Below are positions 24,961 to 32,601 of a stretch of 42,047 nt of DNA, in pieces. A program made the position numbers and the translations under genes. The notes below the pieces were generated by a model that was not told the origin of the DNA, searched no databases, and saw only the letters and a program-made list of their open reading frames with translations. Origin of the DNA: Nostoc sp. CCCryo 231-06. Lineage in GTDB: Bacteria > Cyanobacteriota > Cyanobacteriia > Cyanobacteriales > Nostocaceae. Location of the stretch: positions 1 through 42,047 of the forward strand of contig JAHCSU010000406.1 of assembly GCA_023522315.1 (NCBI GenBank). The letters run 5' to 3'. Position 1 is the stretch's first letter. Every line of letters starts with the position of its first letter.

Positions 24961-25941
24961 CTACACGACACCGGCCCGAAAAACTCGTCCAATAACTTCT
25001 TCCACAGGCGGTTCGGTGACAGTTAAATCAATTACCTCCAAATCCGTCAAAATCTTAGATACCGTACGAGTGAGCGCCTCTCTAGATACCATAAAATGCA
25101 CCGATCGCCCTTCTAAGTGTTGCACATCACCATAGGTCATAAGTTTTTCTATCGGTAGAGGTTGGGCTAACTCTATATGGACTTCTCGGTATGGGGCAAA
25201 ACGTTCTAGTAGTCCATCTAAACTACCGTCATACATCAACCTTCCCTCGTGAATCAACAGCACTCGTTGACACAAAGCTGTGATATCAGCCATATAATGA
25301 CTCGTCAACAGCACTGTAGCTTGATAACGCTGATTGTAGTCGCGCAAAAAATCGCGCACCGCCACCTGAGCATTTATATCTAGTCCCAGTGTTGGTTCAT
25401 CTAGGAATAATACGTGAGGACGGTGCAAAAGTGCTGCTAGCAATTCTGCCTTCATTCGTTCACCCAAAGATAGCTTCCGTACTGCTTGGGTAAGTTTGCC
25501 TTCTAGCGAAAGCATCTCTGTTAGTTCTCCCACCCGCCGTTGAAACTCTTTATCAGAGATGTTGTATACAGCAGCATTAATTCTCAAAGAATCCAGCGCT
25601 GGTAAGTCCCAAAGTAACTGCTGCTTTTGCCCCATTACTAAGGTAATTTTTTGCAAAAATGCTTCTTTGCGATGAAACGGAATTTGTCCAGCAACTTTGA
25701 CTGTACCGCTAGAGGGATGAATCAGCCCCGTGAGCATTTTGAGTGTGGTAGTTTTACCAGCACCATTTGGGCCCAAAAAACCCACTACTTCACCAGGGGC
25801 AATTTCAAAGGAAACATCCTGAACTGCTTTAATTGTGCGGTAGGTACGGCGAAAAAAGTGGTTTATTGTACCTTTAATACCCGGACTTTTAACTGCCACT
25901 GGATAAGATTTACTTAGGTTTTCAGCAATGATGATTGACAT
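24961..25941 (-). CDS. ABC-2 type transporter ATP-binding protein
   Basis: A 326-residue ATPase. ATG25941 (MSIIIAENLSKSYPV) is preferred over an upstream start at 26007, whose extra 22 residues (MILCLITPTYLP...) lie in non-conserved DNA. Walker A is GPNGAGKTT, signature LSLGERMKAELL, Walker B VLFLDEPTLGLD, and the switch His is in LLTSHYMADI. The altered signature (LSLGER) and the C-terminal extension (about 240-326) are typical of the COG4586 family that works with COG4587-type permeases. It probably forms an operon with the permease immediately downstream. Confidence 0.87.
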   Translation of the reverse strand: MSIIIAENLSKSYPVAVKSPGIKGTINHFFRRTYRTIKAVQDVSFEIAPGEVVGFLGPNGAGKTTTLKMLTGLIHPSSGTVKVAGQIPFHRKEAFLQKITLVMGQKQQLLWDLPALDSLRINAAVYNISDKEFQRRVGELTEMLSLEGKLTQAVRKLSLGERMKAELLAALLHRPHVLFLDEPTLGLDINAQVAVRDFLRDYNQRYQATVLLTSHYMADITALCQRVLLIHEGRLMYDGSLDGLLERFAPYREVHIELAQPLPIEKLMTYGDVQHLEGRSVHFMVSREALTRTVSKILTDLEVIDLTVTEPPVEEVIGRVFRAGVV

Positions 25942-26005
25942 GTTTTTTATATTAGAACCACAGATATACACAGGTAAGTAGGTAGGCGTAATTAAACATA
26001 AGATC

Positions 26006-26066
26006 AAACCTCACCCTCAATCCCTCTCCTTAACAAGGAGAGGGAAGCCGGAGGCAGGGTGAGGTT
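26006..26066. repeat. Palindromic repeat upstream of the ABC-2 ATPase
   Basis: Long inverted arms (aacctcaccct ... agggtgaggtt) enclose a second perfect hairpin (ctctccttaacaaggagag). This is the familiar 'cctcaccc...ctctccttaacaaggagaggg' dispersed repeat of cyanobacteria. Confidence 0.75.
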
Positions 26067-26219
26067 TTATATTTAATTTGACCCACTTACTTAAACACAC
26101 ATAAATAGTTACTGTTTATCGCTATTTATCTCTGGCTCCAAATACTAAAGCAGAGATTTTCGCCAGTGACATATCATGATTTACTGTGGTAGGCATTACT
26201 CAAGTACAACACATACACT

Positions 26220-27866
26220 TTACCGTAAACGTCCCGATCGCAATGTACTAATAATTAACCACAAACCCAATAAACTAGCGACTGCAAATAGGGTGGTGCT
26301 TAAAAAAGATAGTTGAGTTGTCTGCGCTCTGGTGGAAATAATTGCTGCACCCATAATCAGCGAACCCACTAATATACTAAAAGATAGTCGGTTGGCTGCA
26401 TCGTCCATAGTGCGGCGCACACCATCTAACCCCCGCAGCGATAGATTCCACTGTAAGGTTTCCGACGTAACTCGGTCTAATAACAGTTCGATTTGGCGGG
26501 GAGATTGGAGAGACAGACTTTTAATATCTAAGGCTGTCCGTAATAGCGATCGCACTGGATTATCGCCCAGTAATTGCCGACGAAACAAGTCTGTAATTAA
26601 TGGTTTTACTTCATCAAAAAAGTTAAGTTCTGGGTTGAATGTCCGCGCTACACCCTCTAAATTTGCTAGGGTTTTCGCATACAAACCCATATTACTAGGT
26701 AATCTAATTTTATTGTTGCGGGCAACTTGTAGAACTTCATAAATTATCTGACTGAAGTTGATTTGCGTGAGGCTGACATTGTGATACTTTCGCAACATGC
26801 GATCGTAATCATTTTCTAACCGCGACAAAATTACTGGTTGAGCAGAATCTGATAACTGCAAAGTTAATTGAGCGCACCTTTGAGCATCTAAATCAACGAT
26901 CGCTAACAACATTTCTGTTAATATCTGCTGTGTGCGGGGATCAAGTCTTCCCACCATGCCACAGTCTAAGAGGGCAACACGACCATCTTTGAGATAAAAC
27001 AAGTTCCCCGGATGGGGATCGGCGTGAAAAAAGCCATCAATATATAGCTGCTGAAAAAATACTCGAAATAACAAAGTAGTTATTTCTTTACGCTTTTCGG
27101 CAGGATCTTTAACGTTGGGGTCATTATCCAAATCCGCAGCCAGGAACGGCACTCCATCCAGCCACTCCATCACCAGTAATTTTTCTGTGGTCAATTCCCA
27201 GTTAATTTCCGCAACCACTATTTGTGTCGGATCAAACCAGCGACTTTTAGATAAGTTGCGCCGCAGTTGGTCTGTAAAACCCGCTTCCCGTTTAAAATCC
27301 AACTCCGCTTCTAGAGCTTTGGTGAATTCTTCAGCGATGGATCTGATTTCGTAGGTTTGCCCAAACTCAGTCCGCGCCACTAAATCGGCAATACCTTGAA
27401 TTAAAGCAATATCTTGGGCAATAGTCAGATCAATTCCCGGACGTTGCACTTTCAGAGCAACTTCTCGACCGTCTGCTAATGTAGCTCGATGTGTCTGAGC
27501 AATTGATCCGGCTGCTACTGGAATCGGGTTAACTGTGCTGAAGGTTTCTGCTAGTGGAAGTTTTAATTCTTTACGGAGGATTATTTCTATCTCTGACCAA
27601 GGAACAGGCGGTACTTCGTCTTGTAAAGTTGATAGTTCCTCAATATAGGCGGCGCTGAGTAAATCTGGACGGGTAGAAAGTAGCTGACCGAGTTTAACAT
27701 AAACTGGCCCCAAGTCTACCAGGATATTTTTTAAAACCGCAGGTGTAGGTAGCTGGGGTTCATCAGCTTTGCCACCAGTAAGTAACCTTCGCATATAGTC
27801 CCAGCCATTGCGAAGGAATACTTCAAGAATTTCTCGTTGACGGGGAACAGTTTGGGTGAGGAACAT
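26220..27866 (-). CDS. UbiB/AarF/ABC1 family atypical kinase
   Basis: A 548-residue ABC1-type kinase-like protein. It has the family KxGQ motif (YVKLGQLLSTRPDLL), the Ala-rich loop replacing the glycine loop (AAGSIAQTH), Lys in VALKVQRPGI, HADPHPGNL as the catalytic loop and the metal-binding DCG (ALLDCGMVG). Two C-terminal hydrophobic helices (LSFSILVGSLIMGAAII and TTLFAVASLLGLWLIIS) anchor it in the membrane. Family members are ATPases supporting prenyl-quinone synthesis or lipid homeostasis. Cyanobacteria have several paralogues; which this is was not resolved. Confidence 0.9.
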   Translation of the reverse strand: MFLTQTVPRQREILEVFLRNGWDYMRRLLTGGKADEPQLPTPAVLKNILVDLGPVYVKLGQLLSTRPDLLSAAYIEELSTLQDEVPPVPWSEIEIILRKELKLPLAETFSTVNPIPVAAGSIAQTHRATLADGREVALKVQRPGIDLTIAQDIALIQGIADLVARTEFGQTYEIRSIAEEFTKALEAELDFKREAGFTDQLRRNLSKSRWFDPTQIVVAEINWELTTEKLLVMEWLDGVPFLAADLDNDPNVKDPAEKRKEITTLLFRVFFQQLYIDGFFHADPHPGNLFYLKDGRVALLDCGMVGRLDPRTQQILTEMLLAIVDLDAQRCAQLTLQLSDSAQPVILSRLENDYDRMLRKYHNVSLTQINFSQIIYEVLQVARNNKIRLPSNMGLYAKTLANLEGVARTFNPELNFFDEVKPLITDLFRRQLLGDNPVRSLLRTALDIKSLSLQSPRQIELLLDRVTSETLQWNLSLRGLDGVRRTMDDAANRLSFSILVGSLIMGAAIISTRAQTTQLSFLSTTLFAVASLLGLWLIISTLRSGRLR

Positions 27867-27872
27867 TTTTGA

Positions 27873-28016
27873 GAGTGGGGAGTGGGGAGTGGGGAGTGGG
27901 GAGTGGGGGGGAGCAGGGGGAGCAGGGGGAGCAGGGGGACAGGGGGAGATGAACTATTGATTATTGACCAATGCCCAATGCCCAATGCCCCATGCCCCAT
28001 GCCCAATACCCAATGC
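27873..28016. repeat. Short tandem repeat tract (gtgggga, gcagggg, caatgcc units)
   Basis: Three consecutive micro-arrays: four or more gtgggga heptamers, then four agcaggggg-type nonamers, then about seven ccaatgc heptamers, between the UbiB-like gene and the guanylyltransferase gene. It is strand-asymmetric in G and C and read through by several spurious frames. Typical cyanobacterial STRR. Confidence 0.85.
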
Positions 28017-28084
28017 TCTGCTTTTCGACAGTCAAGTTATAATGGGAAAATAGGCTTTTTCGCCTCTACCAAGGGTTTTAACTT

Positions 28085-29149
28085 TTATAGCAGGTCGGTA
28101 AATCGGGAATCGTTTTGGAGAATTTTGAGTATCTGCTTGATTTCCTGGGTACGTTCTTTTTTAACAACGAGGGTGACATTGCGATCGCGCACAATCACCA
28201 CGTCCTCTAAACCAATTGTAACAACTACATCCTCTGGATTTGAGGCGTAAATAATCGCCCCCTGCGTATCTAGCCCTACGTGCGTAGCCAGTTCCACATT
28301 TGGAGTCTCCTCTGTTTTGAGTAACCGTTCGATCGCATTCCAATCTCCTAAATCATCCCAACCAAAATCAACTGGCAAAACGTATGCTAGAGTTGTCTTT
28401 TCCATTAGCGCATAGTCTATACTCTTCTTAGGCAACTGGGGATAGATATCAGGGCCATGTTGTTCTAAAGGTTCGATAATTTCTGGCGCATGGGTATGTA
28501 GTTCCTTGAGAACAACCCCTGCCCGAAAAACGAACATTCCACTATTCCAGCTAAAGCGTCCCGTAGATAAAAAAGTCTCTGCCGTTTCCCGGTTGGGCTT
28601 TTCAGTAAAACGGTTGACGTGATAAGCTGGCAACTCATTAAAGCTACCTATTTTTTCACCTTGTTCAATGTAGCCGTAACCGGTTGATGGAAAAGTAGGC
28701 TTGATCCCCAGTGTAACGATCGCTGCTGTGCTTGCTGCTAGTTGCGTAGCCGCGCTTAACGTGTGTGCAAACGCCTCTTGATCAGCAATCCAGTGGTCAG
28801 CAGGGAAAAAGCCAATAACAGCGTCTTCTCCATAGCGCTGTTTGATTTCTAAACTTGTCCAAGCAACGGCGGCGGCAGTGTCTCTTCCTTCTGACTCAAT
28901 CAATAAATTCTGAGATGGTAGATCAGGTAATTGTTGTCTTACCCCTTCAGCTATCTGACTAGAAGTAATTACCCACAAGGAATCCCACCCGCCACCGAGT
29001 TCAATCAATCGATCGGCGGTTGCTTGTAATAAACTTCTAGAGCTACCATCAAGACTTAAAAATTGCTTGGGTCGGTCTTTGCGACTCAGGGGCCAAAAAC
29101 GTTCACCTTTACCACCAGCAAGGATTACGGGGAACAATAAAGTATTCAT
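28085..29149 (-). CDS. Mannose-1-phosphate guanylyltransferase
   Basis: A 354-residue nucleotidyltransferase making GDP-mannose from mannose-1-phosphate and GTP, for exopolysaccharide, O-antigen-type and glycan synthesis. The signature LAGGKGERFWPLSRKDRPKQFL (residues about 10-31) holds the GTP-binding and pyrophosphorylase Lys. Later blocks are ESEGRDTAAA, FFPADHW, RFTEKPNRETAE, WNSGMFVFRA and the DFGWDDLGDW active-site motif. It lacks the C-terminal phosphomannose isomerase domain of long ManC proteins. It is divergent from the LCP gene across 115 bp, both being linked to surface glycan assembly. Confidence 0.9.
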   Translation of the reverse strand: MNTLLFPVILAGGKGERFWPLSRKDRPKQFLSLDGSSRSLLQATADRLIELGGGWDSLWVITSSQIAEGVRQQLPDLPSQNLLIESEGRDTAAAVAWTSLEIKQRYGEDAVIGFFPADHWIADQEAFAHTLSAATQLAASTAAIVTLGIKPTFPSTGYGYIEQGEKIGSFNELPAYHVNRFTEKPNRETAETFLSTGRFSWNSGMFVFRAGVVLKELHTHAPEIIEPLEQHGPDIYPQLPKKSIDYALMEKTTLAYVLPVDFGWDDLGDWNAIERLLKTEETPNVELATHVGLDTQGAIIYASNPEDVVVTIGLEDVVIVRDRNVTLVVKKERTQEIKQILKILQNDSRFTDLL

Positions 29150-29264
29150 GTTGTCATACAGGCTTACCGAAGAATATTACAAGTTTACAGTGAGCTTTTC
29201 CACTGGCAATATTTGTAGCTTGGATTAACATACTTTTAGGGAGTGGTTGAGTGGGGAGATAATT

Positions 29265-30785
29265 GTGATAAAACAAGTCGAATGGTCAGAAAATCCGTTG
29301 ACATCTCAGCAAGTTGCAGAATTTGAAACAGAGGTGCGATCGCAGCAACTTCAACGAACAGAAAATCAAGTAACACCTGCACCAGTAGCCGATTCAGAGG
29401 AGGAGGATGTCGAACTAAACCCGCCAGCGAATCCCAACCGTAGCGTTGTCGAATCAGTGGGTGCAATTCCCAATCAGCTTTATGAGAGACTGGGCTTAAC
29501 CATGCCTCGATGGCTGTTGTGGATTATGACGGTTGTCATCGGCATCATCTTATCTGGTTTACTAGTATCAACTTTAGCGCTGTGGACTCCGTTGTGGAGC
29601 AATCTAGATCGAACAGATGAAGATTTAGGAACTACTGCTAAAGACGAGATAAAAATACCACTACCAGGGGAGTTATGGAGCAAACTCTCCCAGTACACGC
29701 TTTCACGACCCATGAATATTTTAATTATGGGGATTGAACCAGTTAGCGGTACTGTTGATGGTTCACCAGAAAGCTTTGCTGGGAAAAGCGACACCATGTT
29801 GCTAGTAAGGCTCAACCCTAGTGAAAAATCTGTACGGGTGCTTTCCATTCCCAGAGATACGATGATCGCCATCCCCGAAAAGGGAGAAAAGGGATTAACT
29901 AAGGTATCTGATGCCAATACCAAAGGCGGCCCAGTCTTGGCAGCACGGGTAGTTAGCCGTACCTTAAACAATGCCCCAATCGATCGCTATATCCGTATTT
30001 CTACTAGTGGATTACGGCAGTTAGTCGATCAGTTAGGTGGAATAGAAGTCTTTGTTCCACAATCAATGGAATATAAAGACTCTAGCAGTCGGCTGTCGAT
30101 TAATTTAGTCAGTGGCTGGCAAACCCTCAACGGCGAACAAGCAGAACAGTTTGCCCGATTCCGCGAACCAGGTTTGGGAGATTTGCCGAGAGTGCAGCGT
30201 CAGCAAGCACTAACAGCAGCTTTGCTGCAACGCTTAAATAGTCCTACCGTCTTACCCAGGTTGCCTCAGTTAACTCGCTTGATGCGAAAATACTTTGATA
30301 CCAACCTGAAGATGGAAGAAATGATGGCGTTGGTGAATTTCGGCCTCAACTTGGATCGAGATAATTTCCAAATGACCGTGTTGCCTGGTACGTTTAGCCG
30401 TTTTAGCAAAGACCCTGATAGCTATTGGCTAAATATGACTGGACAACAGAGCCTGTTGAATGATTATGTTGGGGTAAATGTACCTGGTCTGAAACCAGAT
30501 ATGCGTCAGGTTCCTAACCTCAAAATTGCTATTCAAAATGCTTCCAATCAACCTCAGCTAACTGAAAAAGTTATTGCTTATCTGAAACAGAAAGGCTTTA
30601 CTAATATTTACAAAGTGCCTGATTGGCCAGATACCCAACGTCAAACTCAGATTGTTGTCCAAAAAGGCAACCGACGAGTTGGAGTTGATTTGCAAAAAGT
30701 TTTAGGCTTGGGTCAAATTGAGGTAGCGGCGATTGGTGATTTAGAATCTGATCTCACAATTCGGATTGGTAAAGATTGGAAATAG
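29265..30785 (+). CDS. LytR-CpsA-Psr (LCP) family glycopolymer transferase
   Basis: A 506-residue protein. GTG29265 is chosen because GGGGAG (29253-29258) lies six bases upstream; the TTG at 29247 has no such site. A cytoplasmic acidic N-terminus is followed by one membrane helix (WIMTVVIGIILSGLLVSTLAL), then the LCP domain: NILIMGIEPV, KSDTMLLVRL, VLSIPRDTMI and EQFARFREPGLGDLPRVQRQQ with the family's Asp/Arg residues. A LytR_C domain follows (IAIQNASNQPQLTEKV). LCP enzymes attach glycopolymers from lipid carriers to the wall. Substrate in cyanobacteria is uncertain. Confidence 0.88.
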   Translation: MIKQVEWSENPLTSQQVAEFETEVRSQQLQRTENQVTPAPVADSEEEDVELNPPANPNRSVVESVGAIPNQLYERLGLTMPRWLLWIMTVVIGIILSGLLVSTLALWTPLWSNLDRTDEDLGTTAKDEIKIPLPGELWSKLSQYTLSRPMNILIMGIEPVSGTVDGSPESFAGKSDTMLLVRLNPSEKSVRVLSIPRDTMIAIPEKGEKGLTKVSDANTKGGPVLAARVVSRTLNNAPIDRYIRISTSGLRQLVDQLGGIEVFVPQSMEYKDSSSRLSINLVSGWQTLNGEQAEQFARFREPGLGDLPRVQRQQALTAALLQRLNSPTVLPRLPQLTRLMRKYFDTNLKMEEMMALVNFGLNLDRDNFQMTVLPGTFSRFSKDPDSYWLNMTGQQSLLNDYVGVNVPGLKPDMRQVPNLKIAIQNASNQPQLTEKVIAYLKQKGFTNIYKVPDWPDTQRQTQIVVQKGNRRVGVDLQKVLGLGQIEVAAIGDLESDLTIRIGKDWK

Positions 30786-30790
30786 CTAAG

Positions 30791-30818
30791 AGTCATTAGT
30801 CATTAGTCATTAGTCATT
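30791..30818. repeat. Four tandem agtcatt heptamers
   Basis: Four perfect adjacent copies, five bases after the LCP stop codon. A partial reverse-complement segment (ttaaatgacaaggggctaatgac) follows, so the transcript could fold. Confidence 0.85.
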
Positions 30819-30870
30819 GGTTAAATGACAAGGGGCTAATGACAAAGGACTGCTGATAAATAATAAAGTT

Positions 30871-31377
30871 ATGAAAAAGATTTTACTGCGCTTTTTTGGT
30901 TTGATTGCGATTTTGATACTAGCATTTTTGTGGATAATACTTAATCCCAAACCGGCTTTTGCTCAACTAAACACAATCAACTACAACAATATAAATTTAG
31001 AAAATCGTGACTTTTCTAATGCTGATTTAGCAGGTGTGACTTTTGTAGCAGCAGAAATGCGGGGGGCGAATTTCCAAGGAGCGAATTTAACCAACGCAAT
31101 TCTTACTAAAGGAGTTTTATTAAAAGCAAATCTGGAAGGTGCTAACCTGAGCGGCGCTTTAGTTGATCGCGTGACTATGGATAGTGCTAACCTAAAAAAT
31201 GCCATTTTTACAGAAGCAACTTTGACGAGTAGTCGTTTTTATGATGCCGAAATTACAGGCGCTGATTTTACCGACGCTTTGATTGACCGTTATCAAGTGT
31301 CGCTAATGTGTGAAAGAGCCGATGGGGTAAATCCGGTTACGGGTATATCAACGCGAGATAGTTTAGGTTGTCGATAG
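30871..31377 (+). CDS. Pentapeptide-repeat protein with N-terminal membrane/signal segment
   Basis: A 168-residue protein. An N-terminal hydrophobic segment ([19 protein letters not shown]) is followed by PKPAFA-QL, a plausible signal-peptidase site. Then come about 16 A(N/D)L-type pentapeptides (residues 45-140) forming a right-handed beta-helix, and a C-terminal tail with two cysteines (SLMCERADG ... LGCR) that could form a disulfide in the periplasm or lumen. Such short exported pentapeptide proteins are common in thylakoid-lumen proteomes. Function is unknown. Confidence 0.82.
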   Translation: MKKILLRFFGLIAILILAFLWIILNPKPAFAQLNTINYNNINLENRDFSNADLAGVTFVAAEMRGANFQGANLTNAILTKGVLLKANLEGANLSGALVDRVTMDSANLKNAIFTEATLTSSRFYDAEITGADFTDALIDRYQVSLMCERADGVNPVTGISTRDSLGCR

Positions 31378-31432
31378 TAGGGAATAGGGTGTTTAGCGCG
31401 GAGAGTTCGGCATCCTACTGGCTTTCCCAATG

Positions 31433-31624
31433 CTAATTTTGCAGGTAATGCTTTATTTTCTCTTTTATAAAATCCGTCTTTCCAGAGTCAGTGTTAGTAT
31501 TTTTTGACTTATCAATATCTACAAAATTTACACTATCTCCGGTTTGATTCTCAAACCAAGCATATTCAAAACCATAAAGGTTTAAATGTTCAATAAGCCT
31601 TTGCTTGATTAATTCCTTAGATAT
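31433..31624 (-). pseudogene. Small ORF with strong ribosome site but no canonical start codon
   Basis: On the minus strand an intact 63-codon frame reads (ATA)SKELIKQRLIEHLNLYG..., then EYAWFENQTGDSVNFV and ends IKEKIKHYLQN before TAG. Composition and codon periodicity look coding. AGGAG (31634-31638) precedes it by the right distance, but the frame has no ATG, GTG or TTG. Only ATC (31627) and ATA (31624) stand at the start position, with an in-frame TGA directly before. The simplest reading is a start-codon mutation (ATG to ATA); use of a rare non-canonical start is the alternative. The family is not recognised. Confidence 0.5.
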
Positions 31625-31773
31625 GATTCAATTCTCCTTTGTTCAGTACAAAATGCTCGACGATTTTTGATATAAAACTTTCATTAGGGGCATTATACCC
31701 CCGAAATTTGTATAACAAACGTCATATTAGCCATTAAACAGCAGAGTATTCCTCTGTCAAAAACTAGTCGCCT

Positions 31774-32601
31774 TTAATTACTGCTAGGAATTTCAATCAA
31801 AAACTCTGTTCCTTCACTTGGTTTAGAAGAACATTTAATCTGACCGTGATGTTTTTCAACTATTATTTGATAACTGATAGATAATCCTAACCCTGTACCC
31901 TTACCTATTGCTTTGGTGGTGAAGAACGGGTCAAAAATGTGCGATCGCACTTCTTCTGGAATTCCAAGACCATTATCAGCTATTCTAATTACAATCTGAT
32001 TATTAACAGCTTGCGTACTAATCCAGATAGTTAAAGGTATTATCGGACACCTTTGCGACAACTTGAAATACCTTTGCTGTATAGTTTGAAACTTTTCCTC
32101 TAATGCATCAATACTGTTACTCAAAAGATTCATAAACACTTGATTTAATTGCGAGGGATAGCATTCGAGCAAAGGTAAAGTACCGTATTCTTTAATAATC
32201 TCAATAGCTGGGCGTTCATTATTGTTTTTGAGCCGATGTCCTAAGATTAGCAAAGTACTATCCAATCCTTGATGAATATCTACTGCCTTCAATTCAGCTT
32301 CATCTGTACGAGAAAAGTTTCGCAGTGATAGCACAATCTCACAAATACGCTCTGTCCCTACTTTCATTGACTCAAGGGTTTTGGGTAAATCTTCGATGAT
32401 AAAGTCTAAATCAGTCTTATCAATTTGTTCTTGGACAGTTGGTGATAGGGAGGAGTTTTGACGATAAATTTTCACTGCATTCAGCAGTTCTTGAGTATAT
32501 TCATTTAAATGTATAAGATTGCCAAAAATAAAACTAACAGGATTATTTATTTCATGAGCGACTCCAGCAAGTAGTTGTCCTAATCCTGCCATTTTTTTCA
32601 C
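31774..32601 (-). CDS. Histidine kinase core, separated from its sensor by a frameshift
   Basis: 275 residues holding the whole transmitter: H-box [12 protein letters not shown] (His16), N-box [12 protein letters not shown]1 [13 protein letters not shown]2 [11 protein letters not shown] and the C-terminal IEIPS. The GTG at 32601 is only a possible start. Homologous proteins run [16 protein letters not shown] without a break, and that continuity is recovered here by removing one A from a run of seven (32592-32598). It is best read as the 3' part of the gene upstream. A stand-alone soluble kinase is possible if GTG is used. Confidence 0.8.
   Translation of the reverse strand: MKKMAGLGQLLAGVAHEINNPVSFIFGNLIHLNEYTQELLNAVKIYRQNSSLSPTVQEQIDKTDLDFIIEDLPKTLESMKVGTERICEIVLSLRNFSRTDEAELKAVDIHQGLDSTLLILGHRLKNNNERPAIEIIKEYGTLPLLECYPSQLNQVFMNLLSNSIDALEEKFQTIQQRYFKLSQRCPIIPLTIWISTQAVNNQIVIRIADNGLGIPEEVRSHIFDPFFTTKAIGKGTGLGLSISYQIIVEKHHGQIKCSSKPSEGTEFLIEIPSSN

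Noticed and set aside
27873..28016. Possible CRISPR-like array
   Set aside because: Units are 7-9 bp with no spacers. These are simple tandem repeats; no repeat-spacer structure was found anywhere in the window.
27882..28250. Frames across the gtgggga/gcagggg/caatgcc tract
   Set aside because: They are products of stop-free tandem repeats and overlap the guanylyltransferase gene on the other strand.
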